Shown: positions 5,594 to 6,520 of the stretch, in pieces | Layout of the letters: every line of letters starts with the position of its first letter | Position numbering within the stretch: the first letter of the stretch is position 1 | Origin: Endomicrobiales bacterium | Lineage (GTDB): Bacteria; Elusimicrobiota; Endomicrobiia; Endomicrobiales; JALOBY01 | Reading direction: 5' to 3' | Length of the DNA stretch: 6,520 nucleotides | Assembly (NCBI GenBank): GCA_023228045.1 | Contig: JALOBY010000035.1 | Coordinates: 1-6,520 of the forward strand | The notes under the pieces: model-generated | Told to the model about the DNA's origin: nothing | Database searches by the model: none | The model's input: the letters and a program-made list of their open reading frames with translations, nothing else | Translations under genes and position numbers: made by a program

Positions 5594-6370
5594 ATGAAAC
5601 TATATATGTTCGTCGTAGCCATTGTTTATTCATTCCAACTGGCACATGCCATGCAACAAGAAAAACCACATCAGCCCAATGAACAAGAGTTAAAAGAAAT
5701 TCAAAAAATTGTTGATAAGACAAAGATTACAGTTGCCCAAATAAAACCAAATGAAAATATTGGAGATCAAATAAGTTCAATTGTACAGGTAGCCCTGCAG
5801 AATCAAAAGCTACAAGAGGATTCTGAAAACAAAATCTCTAAAATCATTGTTATTTCCATAGAAAAAGAAAATCATATAACAGTTGATGAAGTGATACCAA
5901 AGATAACCAACACTGTGTCAACTGAAAAACAAATAGAAATCAAAGAACTTTCCCCGTCCTTTTTCAAAAAAATACACACCAAATTTATGGATGCATATGT
6001 AGATAGAATAAACTGGCAGCCCATCTCCTTTGTGGTTGTAATACTAATATTGACAGGGATATCTTTGTGGACTCTCGCAATGGTAGGTATTATCGCACAT
6101 ACTTATGCTGGCATACCAATGGTACACAAACATTTAGACGGCATAACTTCAAATTCTACTTTCAATGAAACATGTCTTATGGAACTCATGAAAAACAACA
6201 TGACAACTTTTTGTCAGCAACAATATGATAATGATATGACATTGTACTTTCTAGTCGGGTTTCTTGGATTTCCGGCAATGATAAGTTTGGGTGGAATTTT
6301 AAGCTTAATCGGGATTACCATACATAAAATTAATGAGTATATGAAAAGAGGAGCGACAGATACTTTGTAA
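5594..6370 (+). CDS. Exported two-span membrane protein, first of a tandem paralog pair
   Basis: 258 residues, no family recognised. The signal peptide MKLYMFVVAIVYSFQLAHA ends in an AHA signal-peptidase site (cleavage about 19/20). A Lys/Glu/Gln-rich, probably extracytoplasmic domain (20-140) of helix-like segments follows, then two strong membrane spans (about 144-168 and 216-243) joined by a loop of about 45 residues. That loop carries two Cys (194, 207) and several Asn-x-Ser/Thr triplets. The topology is uncertain: with a cleaved signal the loop should be cytoplasmic, but paired cysteines and the basic C-terminal tail would better suit the opposite orientation. The start at 5594 is chosen from GGGAGG at 5584-5589 and from conservation with the downstream paralog; the frame is open back to 5567. 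It is divergent from the 716-residue gene and 35 bases upstream of its paralog, so the pair is probably co-transcribed. Function unknown. Confidence 0.85.
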   Translation: MKLYMFVVAIVYSFQLAHAMQQEKPHQPNEQELKEIQKIVDKTKITVAQIKPNENIGDQISSIVQVALQNQKLQEDSENKISKIIVISIEKENHITVDEVIPKITNTVSTEKQIEIKELSPSFFKKIHTKFMDAYVDRINWQPISFVVVILILTGISLWTLAMVGIIAHTYAGIPMVHKHLDGITSNSTFNETCLMELMKNNMTTFCQQQYDNDMTLYFLVGFLGFPAMISLGGILSLIGITIHKINEYMKRGATDTL

Positions 6371-6383
6371 AATAAATAACAAA

Positions 6384-6402
6384 ACCACCTAATATTGGAG
6401 GT
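6384..6402 (+). promoter_or_regulatory. Hairpin that could mask the paralog's ribosome site
   Basis: ACCACC (6384-6389), loop TAATATT, then GGAGGT (6397-6402) can pair with five Watson-Crick pairs and one A-A mismatch. The right arm is the Shine-Dalgarno sequence of the gene starting at 6406, so the fold would hide it until opened, for example by ribosomes leaving the upstream stop at 6370. It lacks a U-tract and is not a terminator. The stem is short, so the effect is speculative. Confidence 0.3.
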
Positions 6403-6473
6403 CTTATGAAACTATGTATGCTTGTCACAGTTTTTCTTTGTTCATTTCAACTGGCTCATGCCATGCAACAAGA
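6397..6473 (+). repeat. Duplicated leader: ribosome site plus signal-peptide coding DNA
   Basis: This 77-base stretch matches 5585-5661 at 64 positions without gaps, at an offset of 812 bases. The match is strongest over the ribosome site and first codons (GGAGGT-NTT-ATGAAACTAT) and over the cleavage-site codons for FQLAHAMQQ. After the signal peptide the similarity drops. This shows gene duplication, with the leader either conserved or more recently homogenised. Confidence 0.75.
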
Positions 6474-6520
6474 CCCAACAAAACAACTTGATAAAAATGA
6501 GTTAAAAAAAATTCAAGAGG
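6406..6520 (+). CDS. Second tandem paralog, N-terminal fragment (cut by window edge)
   Basis: The 38 visible residues begin MKLCMLVTVFLCSFQLAHAM, a signal peptide with an AHA cleavage site, then a Gln/Lys/Glu-rich stretch ending ELKKIQE. Compared with the gene at 5594, 21 of 38 residues are identical with no gaps, including SFQLAHAMQQ and the later ELK-IQ, so the two are paralogs. GGAGG (6397-6401) lies 4 bases before the ATG. The gene begins 35 bases after the stop of its paralog with no terminator between, suggesting one transcript. It has no stop inside the window, and whether it keeps the two membrane spans cannot be seen. Function unknown. Confidence 0.85.
   Translation, partial: MKLCMLVTVFLCSFQLAHAMQQDPTKQLDKNELKKIQE

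Overview
The window is AT-rich, densely coded bacterial DNA. It has strong Shine-Dalgarno (SD) sequences, one housekeeping gene fragment at the left edge, and otherwise mostly exported or membrane proteins that I cannot place in well-known families. Exported orphan genes, a modular intergenic repeat and an AAA+ ATPase resembling the eukaryotic mitochondrial protein ATAD3 would fit a host-associated, symbiont-like bacterium. A Dependentiae/Babeliae-type lineage is one guess, but it is inference only.

Layout: (1) Bases 1-341, minus strand: N-terminal part of thioredoxin reductase (trxB), running off the left edge. (2) Bases 342-721: divergent intergenic region with a composite inverted-repeat element (387-504) and a plausible promoter (669-697). 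(3) Bases 722-1803, plus strand: apparently one secreted/membrane protein gene split by a -1 frame disruption near 877-883, so it reads as a signal-peptide ORF (722-982) and a body ORF (1003-1803; frame open back to 856). (4) Bases 1806-3314: AAA+ ATPase with signal peptide, coiled coil, one membrane span and a C-terminal AAA domain, 2 bases after the preceding stop and so probably co-translated with it. (5) Bases 3309-5459, minus strand: a 716-residue exported or anchored protein, convergent with and overlapping the ATPase gene by 6 bases; I suspect a Rossmann-like N-terminal domain and a glycosidase-like barrel. (6) Bases 5460-5593: divergent intergenic region with a minus-strand promoter candidate and a perfect 14-bp palindrome. 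(7) Bases 5594-6370 and 6406-6520, plus strand: two tandem paralogs with near-identical signal peptides and leader DNA, the second cut by the right edge.

How the genes may work together: the split membrane protein and the ATPase look like one two-gene transcription unit acting at the cytoplasmic membrane, with the ATPase domain inside and coiled-coil parts outside. The 716-residue protein and the tandem paralogs are separate envelope-directed units. No tRNA, rRNA, CRISPR array, transposase or convincing intrinsic terminator was seen.
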